Source of the DNA: Halieaceae bacterium
GTDB taxonomy: Bacteria > Pseudomonadota > Gammaproteobacteria > Pseudomonadales > Halieaceae
Assembly (NCBI GenBank): GCA_018666295.1
Contig: JABIZW010000070.1
Location: 1 to 6,889 of the forward strand
Reading direction: 5' to 3'
Length of the DNA: 6,889 nt
The notes under the pieces are model-generated. The model was not told where the DNA came from and did not search any database. It was given only the letters and a program-made list of their open reading frames with translations. The translations under genes and the position numbers were made by a program. Shown here piece by piece: positions 6,715 through 6,889 of this stretch (position 1 is its first letter; every line of letters starts with the position of its first letter).

Positions 6715-6889
6715 TATTCCGCTTTTTCCCTTGGGTACGGTGCTCTTACCAAGAGGCCGTTTGCCCCTGCAAATCTTTGAGCGCCGTTACATTGATATGA
6801 TTTCCGCGTGTATGCGCGAGAGTTCCCCGTTTGGGGTGATTTGGATCAGACGGGGCTCGGAGGTCGCGGAGGCGTCGGTGACCAATTTA
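6707..6889 (+). CDS. LON substrate-binding-domain protein, N-terminal part (runs off right edge)
   Basis: The frame opens at GTG 6707 and stays open for 61 codons to the last base. The product starts MTDIPLFPLGTVLLPRGRLP, then LQIFERRYIDM. This is the typical opening of the LON N-terminal (substrate-binding) domain, with LFPLGTVL, LPLQIFE and RY-DM at the usual positions, and FGVIWIRRGSEV further on. In gammaproteobacteria such a start often belongs to a stand-alone protein of roughly 190-200 aa without the AAA+ and protease domains of Lon; the visible part cannot show which it is. The stand-alone form is inferred from the variant motif spelling and the operon setting. Its function is not established. 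The Shine-Dalgarno GGAG (6697-6700) lies 6 nt before the GTG, inside the ykgJ-like gene, whose last 8 nt it overlaps. Confidence 0.88.
   Translation, partial: MTDIPLFPLGTVLLPRGRLPLQIFERRYIDMISACMRESSPFGVIWIRRGSEVAEASVTNL

Overview
The window reads as chromosomal DNA of a Gram-negative gammaproteobacterium. It carries mpl, a peptidoglycan-recycling ligase of Gram-negative bacteria. GC content looks moderate, genes are tightly packed, GTG starts are frequent, and Shine-Dalgarno sites of the GGAG/AAGG type precede most genes. A marine, OM60/NOR5 (Halieaceae)-like source is plausible from the gene set, but that is a guess from memory and not shown by the sequence. No RNA gene, CRISPR array, insertion sequence or phage gene is visible, and no stretch longer than about 160 bases lacks a gene.

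Layout. Positions 1-338 (minus strand) hold the N-terminal part of a very lysine/alanine/proline-rich, histone H1-like protein, mostly made of an 18-bp tandem repeat; its C-terminus lies beyond the left edge. After a divergent gap of about 155 bp comes an M15/VanY-type D-Ala carboxypeptidase homologue (494-1183, plus) without an evident signal peptide. It converges, with only 6 bp between stop codons, on a PPi-type 6-phosphofructokinase gene (minus, about 2461-1190). Divergent from that gene starts a plus-strand gene run that continues to the right edge: mpl (2536-3888), a 12-TM RND/MMPL-type exporter (3914-6442), a small YkgJ-type cysteine-cluster protein (6442-6714) and a LON substrate-binding-domain protein (6707-6889, cut by the edge). 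Spacings in this run are 25 bp, a 1-nt overlap and an 8-nt overlap, so one transcript is likely.

Functional reading. The clearest theme is cell-wall recycling. A VanY-type enzyme that appears cytoplasmic could trim recycled tetrapeptide to tripeptide, and Mpl then joins tripeptide to UDP-MurNAc. The PPi-phosphofructokinase belongs to reversible glycolysis/gluconeogenesis. The RND protein probably moves a hydrophobic or envelope-associated substrate, and the YkgJ and LON-domain proteins are poorly understood passengers of the same transcript.

I see no clearly new multi-gene system. The points most worth a second look are the repeat protein with its 36-bp tandem duplication, the signal-less M15 peptidase beside mpl, the layered start region of the phosphofructokinase gene (strong Shine-Dalgarno, two-codon ORF, then a second Shine-Dalgarno), and the asymmetric RND protein with a strongly acidic segment in its second external loop.
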